A stretch of 11,599 nucleotides of DNA from an uncultured Bacteroidales bacterium. GTDB lineage: Bacteria > Bacteroidota > Bacteroidia > Bacteroidales > F082. The stretch is from NCBI GenBank assembly GCA_946410535.1, contig CAMKAR010000034.1:1-11599 (forward strand), read 5' to 3'. A model generated the notes under the pieces. That model had not been told where the DNA came from. It saw nothing but the letters and a program-made list of their open reading frames with translations, and did not search any database. Below, piece by piece: positions 1 to 7,019 of this stretch. Every line of letters begins with the position of its first letter. Position 1 is the first letter of the stretch. A program made the translations under genes and the position numbers.

Positions 1-680
1 ACCACCACGTCGTAGTTGCCCGAAAGCAGGTCGCGGCTCTCCATGTTGCCCACAAAATGGATTTCCGGGGTCTCACTTAGCAAAAAGTGTGCCTTTTGTC
101 GGATTTCGTCGCCTTTTTCTGCTTCTTTTCCCACATTGAGCAACGCAACTCTCGGTTTTTCAATGCCATAGACTTTTTCCATATAGAGGCTCGACATGAT
201 GGCGAATTGCCTCAGATGCTCGGGTGTGACCTCCACGTTGGCCCCGCTGTCGCAGATGCCGACGATGCCGCCGTCCATGGTGGGCAGGATCGGGCAGAAA
301 GCGGGTCGGATGACGCCCTTCACGCGCCCGATGCGGGTGAGGGCTGCCGCCACGAGCGCTCCCGTTGAGCCTGTGCTGACCATCGCGTTGATGTCGTCGC
401 GGTCGCGCAAGAGCCTTATGGCCTTGATCATCGAGCTTTCCTTTTTCAGGCGGATGACATCGATGGGGCGTTCGTCGCAGCCGATGACCTCCGGCGCGTG
501 GACGATTTCGAGGCGGGAGGTATCGTAACTCTTGGTTTTCAGGTAGTTCTGTAGCGTGGCTTCGTCGCCTGTTAGGATGAAATGCAGGTCGGGCATGTTG
601 GTCATGGCCGCCAATGCGCCCTCCACGTTGGCCTCGGGGCTGTGGTCGCCGCCGAAACAATCGATTATTATTTTGATCAT
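1..680 (-). CDS. plsX: PlsX, phosphate acyltransferase (3' end cut by window edge)
   Basis: PlsX converts acyl-ACP and phosphate into acyl-phosphate, the donor that the membrane acyltransferase PlsY uses to start phospholipid synthesis. It acts as a peripheral membrane enzyme. The gene starts at 680 (MIKIIIDCFGGDHSPE) and 226 complete codons are present; the family is usually about 310-350 residues, so roughly the last third lies outside the window. Family signatures seen are GGDHSPE at 10-16, the GDE near 38-40, STGSTGALVA near 102-111, DSGANVEVTPEHL near 144-156, LLNVGKEAEKGDE near 180-192 and GNMESRDLLSG near 211-221. The first motif reads DCFGGD and the middle one STGSTGAL, where I recall DAMGGD and SAGNTGAL as usual, so this is a somewhat divergent member. 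The start codon overlaps the stop of the upstream GNAT gene in an ATGA, indicating translational coupling. No rpmF or fabH, its common partners, lies upstream. Confidence 0.92.
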   Translation of the reverse strand, partial: MIKIIIDCFGGDHSPEANVEGALAAMTNMPDLHFILTGDEATLQNYLKTKSYDTSRLEIVHAPEVIGCDERPIDVIRLKKESSMIKAIRLLRDRDDINAMVSTGSTGALVAAALTRIGRVKGVIRPAFCPILPTMDGGIVGICDSGANVEVTPEHLRQFAIMSSLYMEKVYGIEKPRVALLNVGKEAEKGDEIRQKAHFLLSETPEIHFVGNMESRDLLSGNYDVV

Positions 681-1792
681 GTCAAAGTTTTTATATAGCA
701 ACGACGGCGTTTAATCTTCTGTTCGTCAAAGCGTTTCCATTGGTTCTGGATGGCGTAGTTCTCTTCCAGGTTGGCGTTGGTCTCGGCATACTCGACGTTT
801 TTGAGCATCTTCATCATCTCGGCGGAAATGATGACACTCACGCCACGGTTAAGCCACTCAGGATCCACACCAATGAGGCACAGGTCGATGACTTTGGGCT
901 TTTTCAGGGCCTTGAGCAACCTTATTAATGTAATAGGTGTCAGTCGTCCGCCCGAAGGCCTCACCGCGTCGGCGATGGCGGGGAATGCAAGCCCGAAGCA
1001 GATCATCTTGTCGTTCTCGTCGAGGATGACAGCCACGTTTTTCACGTCGATGACCAAACGGAAGTTGTCGATCATCATCTTTTTCATGCCTTCGGTGAAG
1101 GGCACGGTGCCGTAAAGCAGTTCGTACGACTTGTCAAGCAGTTCGAAGATGCCGTCGGCGTATTTTTTGAGGAACTCATTGGTGTTGCGTGCCGTGCCGA
1201 GATGCAGGTTGTAGCGTTTCATCACGAAAGCGGCCAGCTTGTCGACCTCGCCGTCATAGTCTTTAGGCACACGCAGGCGGCTCCCCGTCCAATCCACGTC
1301 TTTTTGGTAGCCATAGTTCTCCACAAAACGCTGATAATAAGGGTAGTTGTAGGTTTCCTCGAAGGTGGCGGGATAGTCGAAGCCCTCAATGAGCAGCCCC
1401 TCGCGCTCAAGGTCGGAGTAACCCAAAGGCCCGATGACTTCGTCCATGCCTTGCCGCTGCGCCCAATCTTCAACGGCTTGAAGGAGCTTATGCGCAACTT
1501 CCTCATCTTCAATGACATCGAAATGCCCGAAACGCACCTGCTTCTTTCCGGTTTTCTCGTTGGCGGCACGTTGCAGGATGCCAGTGATGCGACCCGCCAT
1601 CTTGCCGTCTTTGTAGGCGTTGTAATTGACGGTGTCGCACATGTCGTTGTAAACGAAGTCCTTACGGAAGATCTTCTTCTCGTCCATGTACAGGGGCGGG
1701 GTGTAGTAGGGGTTGCCCTTGTAGAGCTGCAGCGGGAAGTCGATGAACTCCTTTTGCTGTTTTTTCGTTATGGCTTCTATGATGGTGATCAT
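677..1792 (-). CDS. YghO-like GNAT-superfamily protein of unknown function
   Basis: This 371-residue protein resembles the E. coli YghO-type family annotated as GNAT N-acetyltransferase or hypothetical; no substrate is known to me. Visible features are an N-terminal FIDFPLQLYKGNPYY segment (16-30), a GNAT-like beta hairpin around DGKMAGRI (62-69), FGHFDVIEDEEVA (88-100) followed by a helix ending in WAQRQGMDEVIGPLGYSD (110-127), NYPYY (149-153), and a C-terminal part with AETNANLEEN (336-345) and a basic KRRRCYIK tail (361-368). I see no signal peptide or membrane helix, so it should be cytoplasmic. An in-frame ATG at 1885 would add 31 residues. I prefer the ATG at 1792 because family similarity begins there and the extra codons fall in a repeat-like hairpin and inside the end of fakB. 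It is the fourth gene of the operon and overlaps plsX by ATGA. An acyl-transfer role in the same lipid pathway is only an inference from context. Confidence 0.7.
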   Translation of the reverse strand: MITIIEAITKKQQKEFIDFPLQLYKGNPYYTPPLYMDEKKIFRKDFVYNDMCDTVNYNAYKDGKMAGRITGILQRAANEKTGKKQVRFGHFDVIEDEEVAHKLLQAVEDWAQRQGMDEVIGPLGYSDLEREGLLIEGFDYPATFEETYNYPYYQRFVENYGYQKDVDWTGSRLRVPKDYDGEVDKLAAFVMKRYNLHLGTARNTNEFLKKYADGIFELLDKSYELLYGTVPFTEGMKKMMIDNFRLVIDVKNVAVILDENDKMICFGLAFPAIADAVRPSGGRLTPITLIRLLKALKKPKVIDLCLIGVDPEWLNRGVSVIISAEMMKMLKNVEYAETNANLEENYAIQNQWKRFDEQKIKRRRCYIKTLT

Positions 1793-1827
1793 GGTGTTGT
1801 TATGCAGGGACTCACGTCGCCTGTTTA

Positions 1828-1870
1828 TTGATATGTCGCCCCTACGGGGCTGTGTTCTTGTCGCTGAATT
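1828..1870. repeat. REP-like hairpin element between fakB and the GNAT gene
   Basis: The fakB-GNAT gap contains a GC-rich hairpin with perfect 5-bp arms (GCCCC at 1838-1842 and GGGGC at 1846-1850) around a three-base loop. The pentamer GTCGC occurs three times, at 1816-1820, 1835-1839 and 1860-1864. From memory, a core such as CCCCGTAGGGGCGACAT recurs in intergenic regions of Bacteroidales genomes; this was not searched. The stem has no T-run after it on the minus strand, so it is unlikely to be an intrinsic terminator within the operon. It may affect mRNA stability or be a passive mobile repeat. Its exact borders cannot be set from one copy. Confidence 0.5.
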
Positions 1871-2738
1871 ACCTATGTTTAGCATGGAAGCAGATGCCCA
1901 AGCCGTTGGGACCGCAGTGGCTGCCGATGGTCGGGTTGACGACGGTGGTGATGACGTTCAGGTCTTGGCCGAATTTCTCTTTCAGTTGTCTCTCAGCTTC
2001 GGCGGCGATGTCGGGACAGTCGCTGTGGCCGATGGTCACGCGGTGGGCTTTCACGTCCTCGCCGAGGTCTTCCACATATTGCACCAACCGGGCGATGGCC
2101 TTGGCGCGGCCTGTTTCCTTGCCGATGCTCACCATCTTGCCCTCGTCGTTGAGGTAGATGATGGGCCGGATGCCGATGAAGCCGCCCATGGTGGCTGCCA
2201 GGCCGCTCACGCGACCGCTGCGACGGAAGAACTTCAGGTCGTCGGCGAAGAAATACATCGGGAACTTCGGCACTTCCACCTTGGCCCATTCCACGATTTC
2301 CTCAGGGGTCTTGCCAGCCTTCAGCAGGTCGACCACTTCGAGGACGATGTTGTAGCACAACGCACTGATTCCCAGCGTGTCCAATTCATAGAACTTGCGC
2401 TCAGGATACTTCTCTTTCAGTTTGTCCAACGCCTGATGCATGATGGTGAAGGTGTTCGACGTGCCCGACGAGAAATGCACATAAAGGATGTCGTTTCCAG
2501 CGGCAAATTCTGGCTCAAAGTATTGGGTATAAACCTCTTCGCTCATCGCGCTGGTGGTCGGCATGGTGCCGGCGCGGAGCATGTCGTAGAACTTGTGGGA
2601 ATCGAATTCCTCGAAGTCCACATAAGGGTGAATCACTTGATTGTCAATGGTGTACGGCATGCTAATCAGTTTGATGCCATACGCGGCGCACTCTTTGGGA
2701 GTGATGTCGCAATCGGTGTCGCTAAAAAAGGTCAGCAT
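1869..2738 (-). CDS. fakB: DegV-family fatty-acid-binding protein, FakB-type partner of fatty acid kinase
   Basis: FakB proteins bind a free fatty acid and present its carboxylate to FakA, then release the acyl-phosphate to PlsX or PlsY. The product is 289 residues, normal for the DegV family, and soluble. Family motifs appear in order: SDTDCDIT near the start (6-13), PTTSAMS (60-66) in the position of the usual TSQPS, FSSGTSN (89-95) corresponding to the SSxLSGT loop, FFRRSGRVSG (170-179), RPIIYLNDEGKM (191-202), and IGSHCGPNGLG (271-281), whose His274 matches the His near the bound carboxylate. The ATG at 2738 overlaps the end of the preceding kinase gene by 7 nt, and similarity starts immediately, so this start is firm. 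The neighbouring FakA makes a FakB role much more likely than for an isolated DegV protein. Chain-length or saturation preference cannot be read from the sequence. Confidence 0.87.
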   Translation of the reverse strand: MLTFFSDTDCDITPKECAAYGIKLISMPYTIDNQVIHPYVDFEEFDSHKFYDMLRAGTMPTTSAMSEEVYTQYFEPEFAAGNDILYVHFSSGTSNTFTIMHQALDKLKEKYPERKFYELDTLGISALCYNIVLEVVDLLKAGKTPEEIVEWAKVEVPKFPMYFFADDLKFFRRSGRVSGLAATMGGFIGIRPIIYLNDEGKMVSIGKETGRAKAIARLVQYVEDLGEDVKAHRVTIGHSDCPDIAAEAERQLKEKFGQDLNVITTVVNPTIGSHCGPNGLGICFHAKHR

Positions 2739-4369
2739 AATACAAAGATATAGTCATAAACCGGCTGTTGGCCGTTGTTCAACATAATTTCAAGGTTTTT
2801 GTATCGGGTTTGCAGGTCGGCGACGAGTCTTTCGGCCTCGTTTTGAGGCACTTGCTCGCCGAAGAAGACCAACATCACGTCGCGCGAGGCGGCACCAAGG
2901 CGCTCCACCAAGGCTTTGGCGGCGGCTTCGCGGTCGGGGCTGTCGCTGAGGAGTTGCTTGCCGCTGTAGCCCACATAGTCGCCCGTATGCACACTCACTT
3001 GGTCGCCCTCGGCCTCGCGGATGGCGGTGCTAATCATGCCTGTCACCACGCTCTGCATGATCTCCGTGACGCTCGCGATGACTTCGTCCTCGTCGGGATT
3101 GTCGCGGTCGATGTAGCCGATGCCGTAGTAACCCTCGCCGATGGTCGTCGACGGAAGCACGTGAATATCAGCGTTTTTATAGAGTTCGGCGGCTTGGTCG
3201 GCGGCCATTTTGATGTTCTTGTTGTTGGGGAAGACGAGGATGTGTTGCGCGTTGATACGGGCAAAGGCGTCCAAGAAGTCCTGCGTCGCGGGGTTCATCG
3301 TCTGTCCGCCGGCAATCACCTCGTCGGCCCCGATTTCGCGGAAGGCGTTGATGAGGCCTTCGCCCGAGGCCACCGTCACCACGCCGTATTTCTTCGGCGG
3401 CGTCTTGAACGAGGCGTTGTCCTGGTTGGTCGATTGGTGGTGTTGCAGCGCCATGTTCTCGATCTTGAGAGTCAGGAACTCGCCATATTTTTGCATCTCG
3501 TTGAGGATCACGCCAGGAGTGAAGGTATGCACATGCACCTTTATGATCGTGCCTTCGCGGAAGGCCACCACCGACTCGCCGACGCGGTTCAGATAGTCGA
3601 AAATCACGTTTTCGTCAAAGGTTTCGAGGTCGACTTTGGAGCGCATCAGGCGGAGCAGAAACTCGGTGCAATAGCCAAACTCAAGGGTGCTGTCCTCGGT
3701 GAATTTATCGAGTTCCACGGTGGGTGTTGCGGCTGCCGTCGGGGCGATTTCCTCGTCTGAGATCAGGCCGTTCAAGCCATCATTCATGCCACGGAAAATG
3801 CTCACCAGACCCGCGCCGCCGCTATCGACCACGCCAGCATCTTTCAACACTTGTAACAGCTCGGGCGTGTGGTCAAGGGAAACTTGCATGGCTTCCAACA
3901 AGGTCTCGAAATACTGGTTCAAGTCGGAGTTTGCATCGGCACCTGCCACGCCTTCGCGCAACACGGTGATAATGGTGCCTTCAACAGGAACGGGAACAGA
4001 CTTATAAGCCTCATCCACAACCGCTTGCATGGCTTTTGCGAAGGCTTTTGCATCGGCTTTATCAACGTCTTGCAGACCTTTGGCCAAGCCTGCGAAGATA
4101 CGCGAAAGGATGACGCCGGAATTGCCGCGAGCGCCAAGCAACATGCCCGAAGAGGCGGCTGAAGCTGCTTCGGACAGTGTTCCCATATTGTCTTTCAAGG
4201 CATTGCAGCCCGCCTTGAGGGTCATCAGCATGTTATCGCCTGTGTCGCCGTCGGGGATGGGAAAGACATTCAGGTCGTTGACGACTTTCTTGTCGCGCCC
4301 CAGTTGCACCGCGCCTTGGCGGAGCATGGTGGCAAACAGCAGGCTGTCAATTTCATTAGTTCTTTGCAT
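2732..4369 (-). CDS. fakA: Fatty acid kinase catalytic subunit, FakA-type (DAK2 domain)
   Basis: FakA phosphorylates a fatty acid held by FakB, using ATP, and yields acyl-phosphate. The 545-residue product has the family's length and three-part layout. The N-terminal DAK2 kinase domain (about 1-205) carries NVFPIPDGDTGDNM (34-47), whose Asp40 and Asp42 should bind Mg-ATP, LLGARGNSGVILS (77-89) and DSGGAGL (182-188). A linker leads to a middle domain with FGYCTEF (231-237) and KVHVHTFTPG (277-286). Cys234, His279 and His281 match the Cys/His/His set I recall as zinc ligands in Staphylococcus aureus FakA. The C-terminal domain (about 326-545) has the repeated alpha/beta pattern, with GGQTMNPAT (354-362) and FPNNKNI (380-386), typical of FakA. 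The start at 4369 overlaps the transporter gene by 14 nt and fakB by 7 nt at the other end. A dihydroxyacetone kinase is unlikely because DhaL lacks the middle and C-terminal domains. Confidence 0.9.
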   Translation of the reverse strand: MQRTNEIDSLLFATMLRQGAVQLGRDKKVVNDLNVFPIPDGDTGDNMLMTLKAGCNALKDNMGTLSEAASAASSGMLLGARGNSGVILSRIFAGLAKGLQDVDKADAKAFAKAMQAVVDEAYKSVPVPVEGTIITVLREGVAGADANSDLNQYFETLLEAMQVSLDHTPELLQVLKDAGVVDSGGAGLVSIFRGMNDGLNGLISDEEIAPTAAATPTVELDKFTEDSTLEFGYCTEFLLRLMRSKVDLETFDENVIFDYLNRVGESVVAFREGTIIKVHVHTFTPGVILNEMQKYGEFLTLKIENMALQHHQSTNQDNASFKTPPKKYGVVTVASGEGLINAFREIGADEVIAGGQTMNPATQDFLDAFARINAQHILVFPNNKNIKMAADQAAELYKNADIHVLPSTTIGEGYYGIGYIDRDNPDEDEVIASVTEIMQSVVTGMISTAIREAEGDQVSVHTGDYVGYSGKQLLSDSPDREAAAKALVERLGAASRDVMLVFFGEQVPQNEAERLVADLQTRYKNLEIMLNNGQQPVYDYIFVLC

Positions 4370-6836
4370 TGGTTTTTGTTTTCATCACGCTCTTCTTGTA
4401 CCACGGCCATTTCATCATCTGCCAGAAGGCGAAGGGAAGGAGCGAGTAGGAAATCATTATGGTGGAGGCCATTCCGATGAGGGTGATGAGACCGATGGAA
4501 CGGATGGCGGGATGCACGGCAAAGAGCAGCGAACCCGTCACGATGACGAGGATGATGGCCGAGAAGAAGATGGCCACCTTGTGCCAGGTGAGCACGTTGC
4601 TGTCGCCAGTTCGCGCTTGCTTCAGCAGACCCTCGGTGATGAAGATGCTGTAGTCGACACCCACACCAAAGATGAAGGTGGAGATGATGATGTTGATGAG
4701 GTTGAACTCCAGGCCGAGGATGGCCATGTAGCCTTGCACCATGAACCAGCTGAGCACCATGGGAAGGAAGGCCAAAAGCGCCGTGATGATGTTGCGGAAC
4801 GAAACCAGCAGGATCAGCAGGACGAACAGCGAGGAAATCCACACTGCGATATTGAAGTCGTCGTTAATGACCTCGACCATGCTCTTGCAGTAATAGAACG
4901 GCTCCAAGACGAAGGTCTTGGGATTGGTGACCAACTCATCGGTGACGATGTCCTTGTCGTCGAAGGTCATGGAGACATCGGTGAACACCATGTATTGGTT
5001 GTCGGCATTGCATTCGATGAAGTTGCCCAGAAGGTTTTGCGGCACCACACCGCTTTCGAGCAGCGATGCAGGCTCGTAGTCGGCATTGAGCAGTTCCTTG
5101 AACTCATAGAACATCATCGGGTCGAGGCCGAAGTCGTGAGCGCCCTTGTCGACCATGCCGATGGCATAGGCTTTGCGTTCGTCGGTCCAATACTCGTTCC
5201 ACTTGGCGATGCGTTGCTCTTGGTCCTTTTGGGTGATGAAGAGCTTGGGAATCATGTCGGTATAGGTGTGGACAAGCCCTTTTTGCTTCAGCGAATCGAG
5301 CTTGGTCATCAGCAATTTGTCGGCTTCCAAAGCCTCGTCGATGTCGGTGCTGACGGTGGCGAAATAAAGATGGAAGAAGCCGTCGTTGTTTTTCGCGTTG
5401 AAGAGACCTTCGGCCTCCACTTCGGCGGGTGAGTTGTAGTCGAGGTTGCGCAAGTCGCTGTCGAACTTCACTTTAGGTGAGAAGATGATGCCGATGGCGA
5501 CGATGATTGCGATGAGTGCCAGGAACCAAGGCTTCTTGTCGAAGGGCAGGTTGTTGAGGCGCGAGATGCGGCGGAAGGTCTTGCTGTCGGCATCGGCGTT
5601 GCGCCTGGGCAGGAAATGCGGCAGGAAGACCAAGGCGAACAAGGTGCTACCCAACAGTGCAAAAGAGGCGAACATGCCAAAGTCGCGGAGCAGGTCGCTG
5701 TCGGTGAAGAGCAGGCTGCAGAAAGCGCCCACCGTGGTGATGCAGCCCAAAAACACGGGCGTAGATTCGTCGGTAAGCAGCTTTTCGGGGTCGCCGACAA
5801 AGAAATGGTGGATGAGCACATGCAGGCTGTAGCTGATGGCCACGCCGAGCACGATGGCGCCCAATCCGAGGGCCATCAGCGACATGCCACCTTTGATCCA
5901 ATAGATGCAAGCCAACGAGAAGGCCGTGCCATAAAGGATGGGCAACAGTAGTTTCCAGATGAACGAGAAACTCCTGAAACACAATCCCATAAGGATAAGA
6001 ATCAGAATGAGGGAGATGCCTACGGTCACCACAAGGTCGGAGCGGATGCGACCGGCATTAGACACGCTGCCGATGGGGTCGCCGTGGGCATGGACCTTCA
6101 CGTCGGGATGCAAGGTTTCAAACTCTTTTTGTGCCTTCGAGAGCATCTTTGAGAAATTGGTTGAGGCCCAAGAGTCGAGCGACTTGAATGCGGGTGCCAG
6201 ATAGGCGAGGGCCACGGTGCTGTCGGGGCAGAAGAGGTAGCCTTCGATGATGTTGAAGCTGCCCATGGCGCCTTCTATGGCATCGCCGAGCACGGGGCCG
6301 CGCAGGTTGAGCGGGTCGTAGGCGATGGCTTGGGTGATGTCGCCCGTTTCGTCTTCCAGCATCTGGTTGTAGTTGACCCACATCTGCTTCTCAATGGCTT
6401 CAGGCTCCAAAGCCTTGTCGAAGTCGTGGTAGGCCGAAGTGTCGATGAAGGAGGGGATATGTCCCAAGACGAACTCCAAGGCATTGATGCCCATTTCGGG
6501 TTCGATCTTGTATAAGACATTGGAAATGAAGTGAGTAGTTGAGTCTTTTTCAAACAATAGGTCGACAAATTCATCGGTGCGTTCGGCCAACACCTCTGGC
6601 GAAAGCGGCTCGTCGGCAGAAGTCACCTGGATGTAGATTTTGTCTTTCAACTCGATGGAGCTGAAAGCCAGCTGGCTTTCAACGCTCGATTCGGGCAACA
6701 GCTTGGTGATGTCTTCCTCATAGTGGAGTTTCAGTCCAAAAAAGAGAAATACAACCGCCGAAGCCACCATCAGCACATACATCAGCGGCTTGTGACGGTT
6801 GAAATAACGATAGATTGGGACAAATATTTTGTGCAT
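4356..6836 (-). CDS. MMPL/RND-superfamily lipid transporter
   Basis: This 826-residue inner-membrane protein has the duplicated RND layout: one N-terminal helix (about 17-36), a large extracytoplasmic domain (37-265), five or six helices (about 268-408), a further helix (437-453), a second extracytoplasmic domain (454-660) and five helices (661-803). MMPL proteins move hydrophobic molecules such as lipids, hopanoids or pigments using the proton gradient. The second repeat has FGVGVDYSIF (723-732) with Asp728 in the middle of the helix, as expected for proton coupling. The matching helix of the first repeat reads LGVAISYSLH (330-339) with no acid, so coupling may be asymmetric. There is no PlsC-like acyltransferase domain at the C-terminus; such fusions exist in related Bacteroidota proteins as I recall. 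It is the first gene of the operon, and its end overlaps fakA by 14 nt. Cargo is unknown; a lipid or fatty acid is inferred from the neighbours. Confidence 0.85.
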   Translation of the reverse strand: MHKIFVPIYRYFNRHKPLMYVLMVASAVVFLFFGLKLHYEEDITKLLPESSVESQLAFSSIELKDKIYIQVTSADEPLSPEVLAERTDEFVDLLFEKDSTTHFISNVLYKIEPEMGINALEFVLGHIPSFIDTSAYHDFDKALEPEAIEKQMWVNYNQMLEDETGDITQAIAYDPLNLRGPVLGDAIEGAMGSFNIIEGYLFCPDSTVALAYLAPAFKSLDSWASTNFSKMLSKAQKEFETLHPDVKVHAHGDPIGSVSNAGRIRSDLVVTVGISLILILILMGLCFRSFSFIWKLLLPILYGTAFSLACIYWIKGGMSLMALGLGAIVLGVAISYSLHVLIHHFFVGDPEKLLTDESTPVFLGCITTVGAFCSLLFTDSDLLRDFGMFASFALLGSTLFALVFLPHFLPRRNADADSKTFRRISRLNNLPFDKKPWFLALIAIIVAIGIIFSPKVKFDSDLRNLDYNSPAEVEAEGLFNAKNNDGFFHLYFATVSTDIDEALEADKLLMTKLDSLKQKGLVHTYTDMIPKLFITQKDQEQRIAKWNEYWTDERKAYAIGMVDKGAHDFGLDPMMFYEFKELLNADYEPASLLESGVVPQNLLGNFIECNADNQYMVFTDVSMTFDDKDIVTDELVTNPKTFVLEPFYYCKSMVEVINDDFNIAVWISSLFVLLILLVSFRNIITALLAFLPMVLSWFMVQGYMAILGLEFNLINIIISTFIFGVGVDYSIFITEGLLKQARTGDSNVLTWHKVAIFFSAIILVIVTGSLLFAVHPAIRSIGLITLIGMASTIMISYSLLPFAFWQMMKWPWYKKSVMKTKTNAKN

Positions 6837-6917
6837 TAATATTCTGATTTATAATTATTTAAACAAAACAATCGGTCTTGTTTCGCCATTCGGAACCAAG
6901 CCGAAAAATTGAAACTG

Positions 6918-6925
6918 CAAAATTA
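6918..6925 (-). promoter_or_regulatory. Candidate -7 element for the transporter-fakAB-GNAT-plsX operon
   Basis: Read on the minus strand this is TAATTTTG, an exact match to the Bacteroidota -7 consensus TAnnTTTG. A TTTG lies 24 nt upstream, longer than the roughly 19-21 nt usually given for the -33 box, so the upstream half is weak. It would start transcription near 6911 and leave a leader of about 75 nt before the transporter ATG. Similarity to the consensus is seen; activity is inferred. Confidence 0.45.
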
Positions 6926-6928
6926 CGA

Positions 6929-6962
6929 TTTTTTTCCTTTGCATTGGCGCAAAAAAGAAAAA
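6929..6962. promoter_or_regulatory. T-rich imperfect inverted repeat between divergent promoters
   Basis: Two 14-nt arms, TTTTTTTCCTTTGC (6929-6942) and GCAAAAAAGAAAAA (6949-6962), flank ATTGGC. The inner TTTGC/GCAAA part is perfect and the outer part has mismatches. It lies between the two outward-facing -7 elements, a sensible place for a shared operator, but low-complexity A/T tracts produce such symmetry by chance. No regulator gene is adjacent. Confidence 0.2.
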
Positions 6963-6996
6963 TAGTCCTTTCTGTCGGAGTGTCCAAAAATGTCAG

Positions 6997-7004
6997 TAAT
7001 TTTG
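6997..7004 (+). promoter_or_regulatory. Candidate -7 element for the SDR gene
   Basis: TAATTTTG matches the Bacteroidota -7 consensus TAnnTTTG exactly; no good TTTG is found at the usual -33 distance. A transcript would start near 7011, only about 9 nt before the ATG at 7020. The upstream in-frame ATG at 6990 would then lie before the transcription start, so this element helps decide the SDR start codon. Confidence 0.5.
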
Positions 7005-7019
7005 CGGAAACATTTCTAT

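Noticed and set aside
355..385. String in plsX similar to the repeat-like sequence in ccsBA
   Set aside because: It encodes the conserved VSTGSTG motif of PlsX, so protein constraint explains it; it is not counted as a repeat copy.
1793..1885. 31-residue N-terminal extension of the GNAT protein from an ATG at 1885
   Set aside because: The extension is translated from the repeat-like hairpin, is Arg-rich, overlaps fakB and precedes the point where family similarity begins.
1743..2753. Plus-strand reading frame of 336 codons opposite fakB
   Set aside because: Antisense shadow of fakB, extending over the intergenic repeat, with no family motif.
2768..3760. Plus-strand reading frame of 330 codons opposite fakA
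   Set aside because: Antisense shadow; His/Val/Gly-rich composition and no domain, while the minus strand carries all FakA motifs.
2732..4369. Dihydroxyacetone kinase (DhaK/DhaL) instead of fatty acid kinase
   Set aside because: DhaL is a short single-domain protein; this one has the middle Cys/His domain and the C-terminal domain of FakA and overlaps a DegV gene.
4029..5432. Long plus-strand reading frame of 467 codons opposite fakA and the transporter
   Set aside because: It lies antisense to two well-supported genes; its His/Glu/Asp/Val-rich product has no recognisable domain and reflects codon bias of the other strand.
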